A stretch of 64,000 nt of DNA from Sulfopaludibacter sp035606355. Lineage in GTDB: Bacteria > Acidobacteriota > Terriglobia > Bryobacterales > Bryobacteraceae. The stretch covers positions 186,001 to 250,000 of the forward strand of contig DATNFO010000024.1 in NCBI GenBank assembly GCA_035606355.1, written 5' to 3'. Positions 44,598 to 52,657 of this stretch are shown piece by piece. The notes under the pieces were generated by a model. The model worked only from the letters and a program-made list of their open reading frames with translations, had not been told where the DNA came from and did not search any database. Both the position numbers and the translations under genes were made by a program. Each line of letters starts with the position of its first letter. Within the stretch, counting starts at the first letter, position 1.

Positions 44598-45452
44598 ATG
44601 AGATACTTAACGCTTTTTCTTATGATGGTTATCGGCCAAACTCCTGGGTGGACGGCGATGGTCTCAGTCACAGACTTACCGAAATCTGGTGTTCTTCTCA
44701 TTGGCCCATCAGACAACCAGTACAGTGCTTTTTTTAACAAGCTGGGTTTTAGCACGGCCCCGGTGCTCGATGGATTCAAACCGTATTCGGTTTTGATTCG
44801 AAACGCTGGTGAGAGCGGTGTCGTCGGCTATGCCATTAGGTGGACGGTTACATCCCCATCCGGCAAGTCCAAGTCAACCACCTTCTTTTCGTCCGTTCCT
44901 GCCTCGCTGAAGCTGCCAAGACGCAATCCGAATGACGGCGTATCGAAAGCGAGCCCCGCCCCGAATGAAGTGCAATTGGTTGCGCCAGCCTTTCGCGTTC
45001 AGGCTGGAGGCAAACTTCCGCCAAATGCACTGCTGCAAGCATGGCTCCCCGAACTTCAGAGATACGCGGCGGCTACAGCGATCAATGTGGCACTTGACAG
45101 CGTTATCTTTGAGGACGGCACATGGGTAGGGGAGAACAAGTCGCACTTCGTAGACGTTTTTCAGGCCCAGATCTCTGCGGAACACGACGTGAAGCTGGCC
45201 GTACACCGTGCGCGGGCGAGGCGTGCAAGCGTGGAGGAGGTCTTCGGTACCGTTAAGGAGATGGCGGGGTCAGACCAACTCCAACCACCAGGAATGGACA
45301 GTCCGCCATCTGAGTGGTATCGCTATTACTGCCAGCTTACGGCCCGGGAGATTTTGAGTGTGCGCGACACCAGCGGCGATGAGGCAGCTTTGAGCGTAGT
45401 TTATACGCATTTTTACTCAGTGCGGCCTTTGCTTGCGAAGGGAGCTCAATAG
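44598..45452 (+). CDS. exported protein of unknown function in the gap islet
   Basis: A 284-residue protein with an N-terminal signal (MRYLTLFLMMVIGQTPGWTA). The first half looks like a beta-sandwich (DGFKPYSVLIRNAGESGVVGYAIRW resembles an Ig-like or cadherin-type strand pair). The second half contains IXLDSVIFEDGTWVGENKS-type text (VALDSVIFEDGTWVG) and a helical end. I believe comparable proteins with a 'DSV-F-DG-VG' motif occur in other acidobacteria, but no function is known. It sits between the Cys-rich protein and the thioredoxin-like gene with gaps of 3 and 6 bp, so the three are one operon. Confidence 0.62.
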   Translation: MRYLTLFLMMVIGQTPGWTAMVSVTDLPKSGVLLIGPSDNQYSAFFNKLGFSTAPVLDGFKPYSVLIRNAGESGVVGYAIRWTVTSPSGKSKSTTFFSSVPASLKLPRRNPNDGVSKASPAPNEVQLVAPAFRVQAGGKLPPNALLQAWLPELQRYAAATAINVALDSVIFEDGTWVGENKSHFVDVFQAQISAEHDVKLAVHRARARRASVEEVFGTVKEMAGSDQLQPPGMDSPPSEWYRYYCQLTAREILSVRDTSGDEAALSVVYTHFYSVRPLLAKGAQ

Positions 45453-45458
45453 CACGCC

Positions 45459-45977
45459 ATGAAGATGCCCCCCATTCACCGGGCACTTGAGACAGCAGCG
45501 AACTGTGCAGCAGTGGTATTGGCCGCTGTTGTGTTGATCCAGTTTATCCTGCCTCGCCACGCCGAGCCGTCTCCGGCGGTCACCCGGCGCGCTCCGAATG
45601 GCCCCCGGAAAGGCATGATAATCCCAGCGGCTAAGTCCATTGCTGACAGAGAGCATATTCTAATCGCCGTCCTGAGTTCACGGTGCCATTATTGCGCAAG
45701 AAGTTTGCCCCTTCTGACTGAAGTCGTTTCGGCCGCTCACAACTCGCCGTCTTCGAAGGTCATTGCCATTTTTCCGCCTAATGACTCCCACGCTGAGGAG
45801 TTCTTGCGGGAAGCGCACGTGGATGTGCCTATCGAGCGGAGGCTATCCTTTGACGATTTGGGGATTCACGCCACCCCGACTTTCGTACTTCTCGATCGGG
45901 ATGCCCGCGTGGTCTCCACGTGGATTGGCGAGCTCTCGAAGACGACTGCTGCGGAATTTAAGAATGCGGTTAGGTGA
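45459..45977 (+). CDS. membrane-anchored thioredoxin-like protein (CHYC)
   Basis: A 172-residue protein: one N-terminal membrane helix (CAAVVLAAVVLIQFIL), a linker, then a thioredoxin-like domain with the redox motif SSRCHYCARSLPLL (C76 and C79) and the cis-Pro region HATPTFVLLDRDARV. Topology puts the active site in the periplasm. The CxYC-type motif and fold resemble TlpA/DsbE-like reductants, but no DsbD or cytochrome-maturation genes are near. Its neighbours suggest it acts on the Cys-rich exported protein. The gene is convergent with gap. Confidence 0.78.
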   Translation: MKMPPIHRALETAANCAAVVLAAVVLIQFILPRHAEPSPAVTRRAPNGPRKGMIIPAAKSIADREHILIAVLSSRCHYCARSLPLLTEVVSAAHNSPSSKVIAIFPPNDSHAEEFLREAHVDVPIERRLSFDDLGIHATPTFVLLDRDARVVSTWIGELSKTTAAEFKNAVR

Positions 45978-46011
45978 TCGGTTCGCGGAAGGCTGTGTTC
46001 AAAGTACATGT

Positions 46012-46040
46012 GATCTCCGGAGGGCAGTCCTCCGGAGATC
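46012..46040. terminator. 12-bp hairpin between the islet and gap
   Basis: gatctccggagg (46012-46023) and cctccggagatc (46029-46040) form a perfect 12-bp stem with a 5-nt loop, placed between the convergent 3' ends of the thioredoxin-like gene and gap. Neither side has a T-tract, so it is at best a weak or Rho-assisted bidirectional terminator, or an mRNA 3'-end protecting hairpin. Confidence 0.5.
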
Positions 46041-46049
46041 CTTTGCTAA

Positions 46050-47057
46050 TTACAGCCCTTTTTTGACGAGGAACGCGACCAGATCCACGACGCGGCAGGA
46101 ATAACCCCACTCGTTGTCGTACCAGCTCACGACTTTCGCCAGGTTGCCGTCCAGCACCTTCGTCATCTGTGAGTCGATGATGCTGCTGTTCGGGTTGTGC
46201 AGCATATCGGACGAGACCACCGGATCTTCGGTATAGCCTAGAATGCCCTTCAGCGGACCTTCCGCCGCAGCCTTCAACGCGGCATTCACTTCTTCCGTGG
46301 TGGTGTTCTTGTCGAGAATGCCGACGAAGTCCACAACGGAAACATCCGGCGTCGGAACGCGCATCGAGTAGCCGTCCAGTTTGCCCTTCAAAGCCGGCAT
46401 GACGAGGCCGATCGCCTTAGCGGCGCCCGTCGTGGTCGGGATCATGTTCAGCGCGGCGGCGCGGGCGCGGCGCAGATCCTTGTGCGGGAAGTCCAGCACG
46501 TTCTGGTCATTCGTGTAGCTGTGGATCGTTGTCATCGATCCTTTCTGAATGCCGAACTTCTCGTGCAGCACTTTCACCAACGGAGCCAGACAGTTGGTGG
46601 TGCAGGATGCGTTCGAAATCACGTTGTGTTTGGCCGGATCGTACGCGCCGTCGTTGACGCCGAGCACCAGCGTGACGTCTTCGTTCTTTGCGGGCGCCGA
46701 AATAATGACCTTCTTCACCGAACCCCGTAGATGCTTCTTGGCATCGTTTGCATCCGTGAAGCGGCCCGTGCTCTCGATCACCACCTGCGCGCCGACGCTT
46801 TCCCAATCGAGCGCCGCGGGATCCTTTTGCGCGAACACCTTGATGGTCTTCCCGCCGACCGTAATCGTGTCCTCGGTCGCCTTGACCTCCTCATGCAACG
46901 GCCCAAGCACGGAGTCGTATTTCAAGAGGTGCGCCAGCGTCTTCGTATCGGTGAGGTCATTCACTGCAACGAATTCCACATCGTTGCGGTGCATGCCCGC
47001 GCGGACGACATTCCGCCCAATACGGCCGAAGCCATTGATACCTACTTTGACTGCCAT
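46050..47057 (-). CDS. gap: glyceraldehyde-3-phosphate dehydrogenase, type I
   Basis: A 335-residue GAPDH of glycolysis/gluconeogenesis. The NAD site GINGFGRIGRN opens the protein, with catalytic C152 in SNASCTTNCLAP, its partner His in SMTTIHSYTNDQ, and the end YDNEWGYSCRVVDL. ATG 47057 follows an AGGAG site; the frame is open further upstream but only the downstream part is homologous. The Asn-Asp context (VNDLTD) after the second strand suggests NAD rather than NADP use. Its 3' 680 bp recur as a truncated copy 3.6 kb away. Glycolytic neighbours (pgk, tpi) are absent. Confidence 0.96.
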   Translation of the reverse strand: MAVKVGINGFGRIGRNVVRAGMHRNDVEFVAVNDLTDTKTLAHLLKYDSVLGPLHEEVKATEDTITVGGKTIKVFAQKDPAALDWESVGAQVVIESTGRFTDANDAKKHLRGSVKKVIISAPAKNEDVTLVLGVNDGAYDPAKHNVISNASCTTNCLAPLVKVLHEKFGIQKGSMTTIHSYTNDQNVLDFPHKDLRRARAAALNMIPTTTGAAKAIGLVMPALKGKLDGYSMRVPTPDVSVVDFVGILDKNTTTEEVNAALKAAAEGPLKGILGYTEDPVVSSDMLHNPNSSIIDSQMTKVLDGNLAKVVSWYDNEWGYSCRVVDLVAFLVKKGL

Positions 47058-47136
47058 TTTTTCTCCTGTTTTCTCTTTGGTGGGGTCTAACTTAAAGAGT
47101 ATCAGGATAAACGGACCTAGGCAACCGAAACGGCCC

Positions 47137-48804
47137 CTAATGGGCCTGAAATGCCACTTTGCCGCCCACGATGGTATACACGACATCCGTCGAAAGAATG
47201 TCGTCTTCCGGAATCGTCATGATGTCCTTCGACAGAACCGTGATGTCGGCCAGCTTTCCCGGCACGAGCGACCCCTTCACATCCTCTTCGAAGGCGGCGT
47301 ACGCATTGTTCCAGGTGTAGCTTTTCAGCGCCTCTTCCCGGCTCATGCGCTGGTCCGGATAAAACCGCGATCCATCTTTCAGCTTCCTGCTCACCGACGC
47401 GTAAAACGACGCCAGCGGACTCACATCTTCGACCGGCGCGTCAGTTCCGTTGCCCACGACGGCTCCGGTCTTCATGAGCTTCTGCCAGACGTACGCGCCT
47501 TCTTCCGCGCGCTTCGCCCCGAGACGCAGCAGCACATACGGACCATCGCTCGTGCAGTGGATTCCCTGCATCGCGGCAATCACCCCGAGTTGCGCGAAGC
47601 GCGGAATGTCCGCCGGATTGAGATGCTGCGCATGCTCGACGCGCCATCGCAGGTTCTTCGGATTGCCATGCTCTTTGAACACCTGCTCGTACATGTTCAA
47701 CACCTCGCGGTTGGCGCGGTCGCCGATGGCGTGCACGCAAAGCTGATAGTTGTGCGCAATGGCGAGCTCCGCCGTGCGCCTGATGTCGGCGGGATCTTCG
47801 GTGGCAAGGCCGGTGGAATCCGGCTTGTCCGTGTAAGGCTCCAGCAGCCACGCGCCACGGGAGCCGAGAGCGCCATCGATCTGCCGCTTGATGGCGCGCA
47901 TCGTCAGCATGCCGTTGCCCATCCCGATGGTGCGGTACTTGTCGAGAGCAGGCTCGAGAATCTGGTTGCTGGTCCGCAGCATGACCCACATGTGCAGCTT
48001 CAGCTTGCCTTCGTTCGCCATGGCGCGAAACACATCCGCCACCGGCAGCGGCGAGCCCGCATCTTCGAACGTCGTGATTCCCTTACTGACGCACTCCGTC
48101 CCGGCGAGATCGATGATCTTCCGCAGATCCTGATGCGTCGCCTGCCACTTGCTGTACAGGCTGCCCACCAATCCCGAAGCGCGCTCGCGCAGCAGGCCGG
48201 TCGGGTTGCCGCTTTTGTCCTTCAGGATTTCGCCGCCCGGCGGGTTTGGCGTTTTCCCGGTCACTCCCGCAAGTTCCAGCGCTTTGCCGTTGGCGAACGC
48301 CGCGTGACCCGACGCATGCGTCAGCAGCACGGGATTGTTCGGCGAGACGGCATCGAGGGAAGCGTGCAGCGGGAACCCTTCCACATTCGGCTCCGGCGCA
48401 TGGTCCCACTTGGATTGATGCCAGCCGCGTCCGACGATCCATTCGCCGGGCTTGGCCTGTTTTGCCGCGCGAGCTACTTGCGCCACGATGTCGTCCCACG
48501 TGCGCGCTTCCCGAAGGTCAAGGCCGAGGCGGTATTCGCCAATTCCCGTGAAGTGACCGTGCCCTTCGATAAAACCGGGAATGGCGAGCTGTCCGTGCAG
48601 GTCGATGATTTTGGTTTGTGGGCCCTGCAGCCTGGCCATCTGCGCATCGGTGCCGATCGCGACGATCTTGTCGCCGCGAACCGCGATCGCTTGAGCCGCC
48701 GGTTGAGCGGGATTCATCGTCACTACTTTCCCGCTCTTCAGGATCAGAGTCGCCGGCTGGGCGAACACAATTGTGGCGCACGCCAGGAACGCAAGGAAAC
48801 GCAT
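47137..48804 (-). CDS. exported YtcJ-like amidohydrolase
   Basis: A 555-residue amidohydrolase (amidohydrolase_3/YtcJ group) with a signal peptide (MRFLAFLACATIVFAQ). Metal and fold motifs: LAIPGFIEGHGHFTGIG, RGWHQSKW, SGHAAFANGKAL, HAIGDRANREVL, RVEHAQHLNPADIPRFA and VGNGTDAPVEDVSPLA. The group contains N-acyl and formamide hydrolases; the substrate is unknown. It is the second exported amidohydrolase in the window and not closely similar to the one at 11963. It lies upstream of gap on the same strand with 79 bp between. Confidence 0.9.
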   Translation of the reverse strand: MRFLAFLACATIVFAQPATLILKSGKVVTMNPAQPAAQAIAVRGDKIVAIGTDAQMARLQGPQTKIIDLHGQLAIPGFIEGHGHFTGIGEYRLGLDLREARTWDDIVAQVARAAKQAKPGEWIVGRGWHQSKWDHAPEPNVEGFPLHASLDAVSPNNPVLLTHASGHAAFANGKALELAGVTGKTPNPPGGEILKDKSGNPTGLLRERASGLVGSLYSKWQATHQDLRKIIDLAGTECVSKGITTFEDAGSPLPVADVFRAMANEGKLKLHMWVMLRTSNQILEPALDKYRTIGMGNGMLTMRAIKRQIDGALGSRGAWLLEPYTDKPDSTGLATEDPADIRRTAELAIAHNYQLCVHAIGDRANREVLNMYEQVFKEHGNPKNLRWRVEHAQHLNPADIPRFAQLGVIAAMQGIHCTSDGPYVLLRLGAKRAEEGAYVWQKLMKTGAVVGNGTDAPVEDVSPLASFYASVSRKLKDGSRFYPDQRMSREEALKSYTWNNAYAAFEEDVKGSLVPGKLADITVLSKDIMTIPEDDILSTDVVYTIVGGKVAFQAH

Positions 48805-48865
48805 AAGTTCCAGGATAGCTCCAACTGCGAGCCCTTCCCGGGCGTGGCATGCGGGCAGAACAAAT

Positions 48866-49264
48866 GCGGCTGGTGTTGTTGTTGTACTCCATTGGCCTTT
48901 CGATAGACCTTTTACCGCTTCCTCACGGTCGCGGCTCCGTTAGCAGCATCAAGTACATACGGAGCCGTGACCGTGAGGGAGCGGTAAAAGGTGCCGGGCA
49001 TTCGAGTGCGTTTGAGTGCGGCAAAAAAGCAAGTCGATATTCTTTCACAATCCGGTTAGGGAGCGGTAAAAGGTGCCGGGCATTCGAGTGCGTTTGAGTG
49101 CGGCAAAAAAGCAAGGCGATATTCTTTCACAATCCGGTTAGTTAGGGAGCGGTAAAAGGTGCCCGGGATTTGAGTGCGTTTCGAACGCGGGAAAGAAGCA
49201 ATTCGATATTTTTTCGCAGCCTCGTTAGCGAGCGGTAAAAGGTGCCGGGATGCGAGGCGGTTTT
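48866..49264. repeat. composite hairpin-plus-tail repeat, copy D (longest)
   Basis: Head from 48866, inverted repeat (arms ~48906-48940 and 48959-48994), then four tail units whose gggagcggt or gcgagcggt cores follow at about 48976, 49058, 49144 and 49227 (periods 82, 86 and 83 bp). Each unit carries aaaggtgccggg, a tttga-tgcggca box and a cgatattctttcac box. It nearly fills the 479-bp gap between the amidohydrolase start and the 3' end of the metallo-hydrolase gene; nothing else is seen there. Confidence 0.92.
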
Positions 49265-49283
49265 CAGGCGAGCCAAAGCTCTC

Positions 49284-50096
49284 CTAATTCATCCGGAATT
49301 CGTCTCCGATTCGCCGCACCGCGACTCGCTCCTGACGCGCTCCGGCCGCCGATTGTGTGCGCTCCAGGGGCTCGAAGTAGGGTTCGCGGCTGAGTGGAAA
49401 GGTCTGATGATGGACGGGCAGGAAGAACTCGCACCCGGCATCTTCGGCCATGCGCCACGCCTGCTCCGGAGTGCAGTGATTGCGGATCCACGGGTTGTAC
49501 GCGCCCACCGGCATGATCGCCAGATCGTACGGCCGGGCCATGCGCAGCCGCCGGAACGCGGTGGTCGCCGCCGTGTCTCCGCCGAACAACACGCGATAGC
49601 GGCCGCCGGAAATCGTGTAGCCGTTGTAGCCGCGATACGTGTCGCCGCGCATGCGCGCGCCCCAATGCGCCACCTGGAACGCCTTCACCTCCAGCGGCCC
49701 CACGCGCACGCTCTCACCCCACCCGAGCTCGCGGACAAAACCGTACCGCCGCGTTCGCAGAAGATCCGCCGTGCGGCCGGCCGTCACCACCGCCGTGCCG
49801 CGCGATTCCAGCCGCCGCAGACTCGGAATGTCGAAGTGGTCGAAATGCGCGTGCGAGAGCAGGATGAGGTCGATCTTCGGCAGGTCGATGAGCCGCAGCG
49901 CGGGCCGCACCAGCCGCCGTATACCGATCGCCAAAGGACCCAGATGAACGCCGGCGCGCGCGCTGAATACAGGATCCGTCAGCACGGTAGCGCCGTCGAT
50001 GTTCAGCAGCACGGTGCTGTGACCCAGCCACGCGGCGTGCAAACCGCGACCGCTCCAACTCTGCGGGTGAGGGATCGAAGGCGAATGTGGGACCAT
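49284..50096 (-). CDS. metallo-beta-lactamase-fold hydrolase (UlaG/NAPE-PLD-like)
   Basis: A 270-residue MBL-fold protein: WLGHSTVLLNIDGATVLTDP, the zinc motif LLSHAHFDHFDIPSL (H-x-H-x-D-H), WGARMRGDTYRGYNGYTI, LFGGDTAATTAF (bridging Asp) and a late LPVHHQTFPLS. This layout fits the UlaG/NAPE-PLD-like (RomA/OprM-associated) hydrolases, phosphodiesterase or lactonase in character. The ATG follows the sigma-factor stop directly (TAGATG), so it is the last gene of the YCII-ECF42-MBL operon. Confidence 0.87.
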   Translation of the reverse strand: MVPHSPSIPHPQSWSGRGLHAAWLGHSTVLLNIDGATVLTDPVFSARAGVHLGPLAIGIRRLVRPALRLIDLPKIDLILLSHAHFDHFDIPSLRRLESRGTAVVTAGRTADLLRTRRYGFVRELGWGESVRVGPLEVKAFQVAHWGARMRGDTYRGYNGYTISGGRYRVLFGGDTAATTAFRRLRMARPYDLAIMPVGAYNPWIRNHCTPEQAWRMAEDAGCEFFLPVHHQTFPLSREPYFEPLERTQSAAGARQERVAVRRIGDEFRMN

Positions 50097-51335
50097 CTAC
50101 CAGTTTGATGCGCCTCGCGGACCCGCGGTTGCTCCGAGCGCCGACCGCTTCCCTTCGAGAAACGCGCGCACCGGTTCGTCCCGCGCCAAACCGATAGCGA
50201 TTTCATAAGCTTCCGAGGCTTCATTCACGCGTCCGGCGCGCGCCAGCAACTCGGCGCGCACAGCCCAATACGGCTGATATTGCTCCAAACCGCCGGGCAG
50301 TCCGGCCAGCGCTGCCTCAGGGCCCAGCACTTCCGCGGCGGCGAGCGTCCGATTCAGCGCCACCACCGGGGACGAAGTGAGCGTCAGCAGGCCATCGTAC
50401 AACTGTAGAATTTCCGCCCAATTGTCACGACCGGACTGCCTTCGAGTGGCGTGCGCGGACTGGATCGCAGCCTCCAGCTGAAATCGTCCCAGGCGTCCCA
50501 TCCCGCCCGCAAGCTGTAGCAGCCGTTCAGCTTCCGCCAAATTGGGTTCGTTCCACAAGCCCGTGTCCTGGGAATCGAGAGGCACGTACTCCCCCAGAGA
50601 ATTCCGCCGCGCCGGACGCCTTGCCTCGGCATGGAGCATCAGCGCCAGCAGCCCGAGCGCTTCCGGTTCCTGTGGCATCAGGTCCACTACCATGCGCGCC
50701 AGAAAAATCGCTTCGTTGCGCAAGTCCCGCCGCTCCACGTCCGCGCCGGTCGCGTCACTCCAGCCTTCGGCGAAGCATACATAAATCGCGTCGAGCACCG
50801 CATCCAGCCGCGGCGGCAGTTCAACCGGCTCCGGAATTTCAAATGGGATCCCCGCCAGACGGATTTTCGATTTCGCTCGTACCAGCCGCTTGCCCATCGC
50901 CGCGGGAGCCACCAGAAATGCCGACGCGATTGCAGCCGCGTCCAGCCCAAGCACCACTTGCAGCATCAGCGGAGCGCGCACGGCCTGCTCGATGGCCGGG
51001 TGAGCGCACGCGAACAGCAGCCCCAGCCGGCGATCCGGAATGCCGGCAGTTTCGGGCAGCCCCGCCAGGCGGTACCCGACTTCTTCTAACGGAGCGCTCC
51101 GATCCCGCCTCGCGGCATCGATTGCTTTGCGGCGCGCAACGGTCAGCAGCCACGCTTCGGGATTCGACGGGCAGCCGTTGCGCGACCAGTCCCGCAGCGC
51201 GGCGGCGAACGCCTCGGAAAGCGCGTCCTCCGCCGCCGCCACATCGCGAGTACGCGCGGCGAGGTACGCGACCAGCTTTCCGTAGCTGCGCCGCGCCACC
51301 TCTTCCGCGGTTTCGTTGCTGCTAGGCGCTGGCAT
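50097..51335 (-). CDS. ECF42-type RNA polymerase sigma factor with long C-terminal domain
   Basis: A 412-residue sigma factor. Region 2 is at residues ~15-80 (AAEDALSEAFAAALRDW, PEAWLLTVARRKAIDAARR), a divergent region 4 at ~115-175 (APLMLQVVLGLDAAAIASAFLVAPAAMGKRLVRAK), then a ~230-residue helical, TPR-like DUF6596 part (NEPNLAEAERLL, YQPYWAVRAELLARAGRVNEA). This is the ECF42 architecture, known to pair with YCII/DGPF proteins and no classical anti-sigma, with the C-terminal domain controlling activity. It overlaps the upstream YCII gene by 14 bp. Confidence 0.92.
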   Translation of the reverse strand: MPAPSSNETAEEVARRSYGKLVAYLAARTRDVAAAEDALSEAFAAALRDWSRNGCPSNPEAWLLTVARRKAIDAARRDRSAPLEEVGYRLAGLPETAGIPDRRLGLLFACAHPAIEQAVRAPLMLQVVLGLDAAAIASAFLVAPAAMGKRLVRAKSKIRLAGIPFEIPEPVELPPRLDAVLDAIYVCFAEGWSDATGADVERRDLRNEAIFLARMVVDLMPQEPEALGLLALMLHAEARRPARRNSLGEYVPLDSQDTGLWNEPNLAEAERLLQLAGGMGRLGRFQLEAAIQSAHATRRQSGRDNWAEILQLYDGLLTLTSSPVVALNRTLAAAEVLGPEAALAGLPGGLEQYQPYWAVRAELLARAGRVNEASEAYEIAIGLARDEPVRAFLEGKRSALGATAGPRGASNW

Positions 51336-51687
51336 TGGTCGCAGCCGCCCAGACCGGCCGGACCTCCATCGTGCCATGGCCGGCTCCCGGGCAACGCGCC
51401 GCCCAGGACAAGGCGGCATCCAGATCCGCCACGTCGATCAAAAAGTACCCCCCCAGCTGCTCCTTGGAATCCGCGTAAGGGCCGTCGAGCACCTGGGTTT
51501 TGCCGTCGGCCACGTGAACCGTGGTCGCGGCGGTGGTGGGCTGAAGCCGGTTGTAGCCCTTCAGAACCCCGGCGGTATTGAGCGCCTCGATATAGGCGCG
51601 GTACGCGGCCATTCCGCGTTCCTGGTCTGCCTGCGACATCTTCGTCCAGGCCGTTTCATCGGCGTAAATCATCAGAAGGTATTGCAT
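51322..51687 (-). CDS. YCII/DGPF-domain protein, partner of the ECF sigma
   Basis: A 121-residue protein of the YCII family with the DGPF variant motif VLDGPYADSKEQLGGYFLIDV, MQYLLMIYADETAW at the N-terminus and AARCPGAGHGTMEVRPV at the end. Such proteins are encoded next to ECF42 sigma factors in many genomes; they carry a conserved His/Asp pair but their biochemical function is unresolved. It is the first gene of a three-gene operon and divergent from the CPBP protease gene (73 bp). Confidence 0.9.
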   Translation of the reverse strand: MQYLLMIYADETAWTKMSQADQERGMAAYRAYIEALNTAGVLKGYNRLQPTTAATTVHVADGKTQVLDGPYADSKEQLGGYFLIDVADLDAALSWAARCPGAGHGTMEVRPVWAAATNASA

Positions 51688-51760
51688 CGTTAACTGCCTC
51701 CACTCCTATGACGGTTGAGGAACTGCCATTTGGACGCCTCACCTCGCTATAGTAGTCACC

Positions 51761-52657
51761 GTGGACGATTCGGCGCCAACTCCCCAGCGCGACCACTTGC
51801 GGAATGCCCTGCAGGTGGGCGGCTATGTGCTCGCCGGGTACTGCGCCATCATCTTCATCGGCGGCTTGCTGACTTGGGTTGGCGGCGAACTGGTGGGCGT
51901 CGGAGGCGGCGATCTGCTTGCGGCACTGGCTGTCAACTGGCTGGCGCTCCGCGTTTTCACCGAGCTGCAACTGCCCGCGATCGGGCTTTGGTGGAATCGC
52001 GCGTCGGCGGACAACCTGGTATTCGGAATCTGCGGTGGAATCGGCGCGGCCTGCCTGGTGCTTGCGCCGCCTTTGTTGTTCGGCGCGGCGCACATCGCCG
52101 GGACGCCTGCCGATCGCCCCTCCATCGATACTGTCGTGTTCGTTACCATCGCACTGGCCGCCGGATCGGCCGGCGAGGAGATCTTCTTTCGCGGGTATGC
52201 TTTTCAACTGCTGCTGAAGAACTATGGCGCCCTCGCCACCGTGATCCCGGTCGGCATCGTGTTCGCCGCGCTGCACATGCTGAATCCGAACGCCACCGTG
52301 GTCGGGCTCGTCAACACCGCGGGCTTTGGCATTCTGTTCGGGTATGCGTGGCTGCGAAGCCGTGAACTTTGGCTGCCCATCGGGCTGCACTTCGGTTGGA
52401 ACTTTACACTGCCGCTCTTCGGCGCCAACGTGAGCGGGCTTAGAATTAAGGAGACGGGCTATGACATGGTGTGGTCCGCCGGACGGTTGTGGAGCGGTGG
52501 CGAGTACGGCCCCGAAGCCAGCATACTGACTACCGCGGTGCTGGCAGTGCTTTTTGTATACCTCTGGAAAGCGCCCATCCGCCGGCAGGTATCGCCGATG
52601 GTAGACTCGTCCCCGGAGCCAGTTGTATGCGAGCCATCGCCGCCGTTCTCGTCATAG
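51761..52657 (+). CDS. CPBP-family intramembrane metalloprotease
   Basis: A 298-residue membrane protein with about seven to eight helices and the CPBP (CAAX protease and bacteriocin-processing) motifs: AGSAGEEIFFRGYAFQLLL (E-E-x3-R), FAALHMLN (His) and LHFGWNFTLPL (H-x3-N). The catalytic glutamates and histidines appear intact. Roles range from prenyl-protein processing to regulated proteolysis; the substrate is unknown. It starts at GTG 51761. Its last 31 bp overlap the following exported-protein gene. Confidence 0.9.
   Translation: MDDSAPTPQRDHLRNALQVGGYVLAGYCAIIFIGGLLTWVGGELVGVGGGDLLAALAVNWLALRVFTELQLPAIGLWWNRASADNLVFGICGGIGAACLVLAPPLLFGAAHIAGTPADRPSIDTVVFVTIALAAGSAGEEIFFRGYAFQLLLKNYGALATVIPVGIVFAALHMLNPNATVVGLVNTAGFGILFGYAWLRSRELWLPIGLHFGWNFTLPLFGANVSGLRIKETGYDMVWSAGRLWSGGEYGPEASILTTAVLAVLFVYLWKAPIRRQVSPMVDSSPEPVVCEPSPPFSS

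Noticed and set aside
46549..48906. A 785-codon plus-strand frame across gap and the amidohydrolase
   Set aside because: It spans two well-supported minus-strand genes and the gap between them and shows no domain; it is a compositional shadow.
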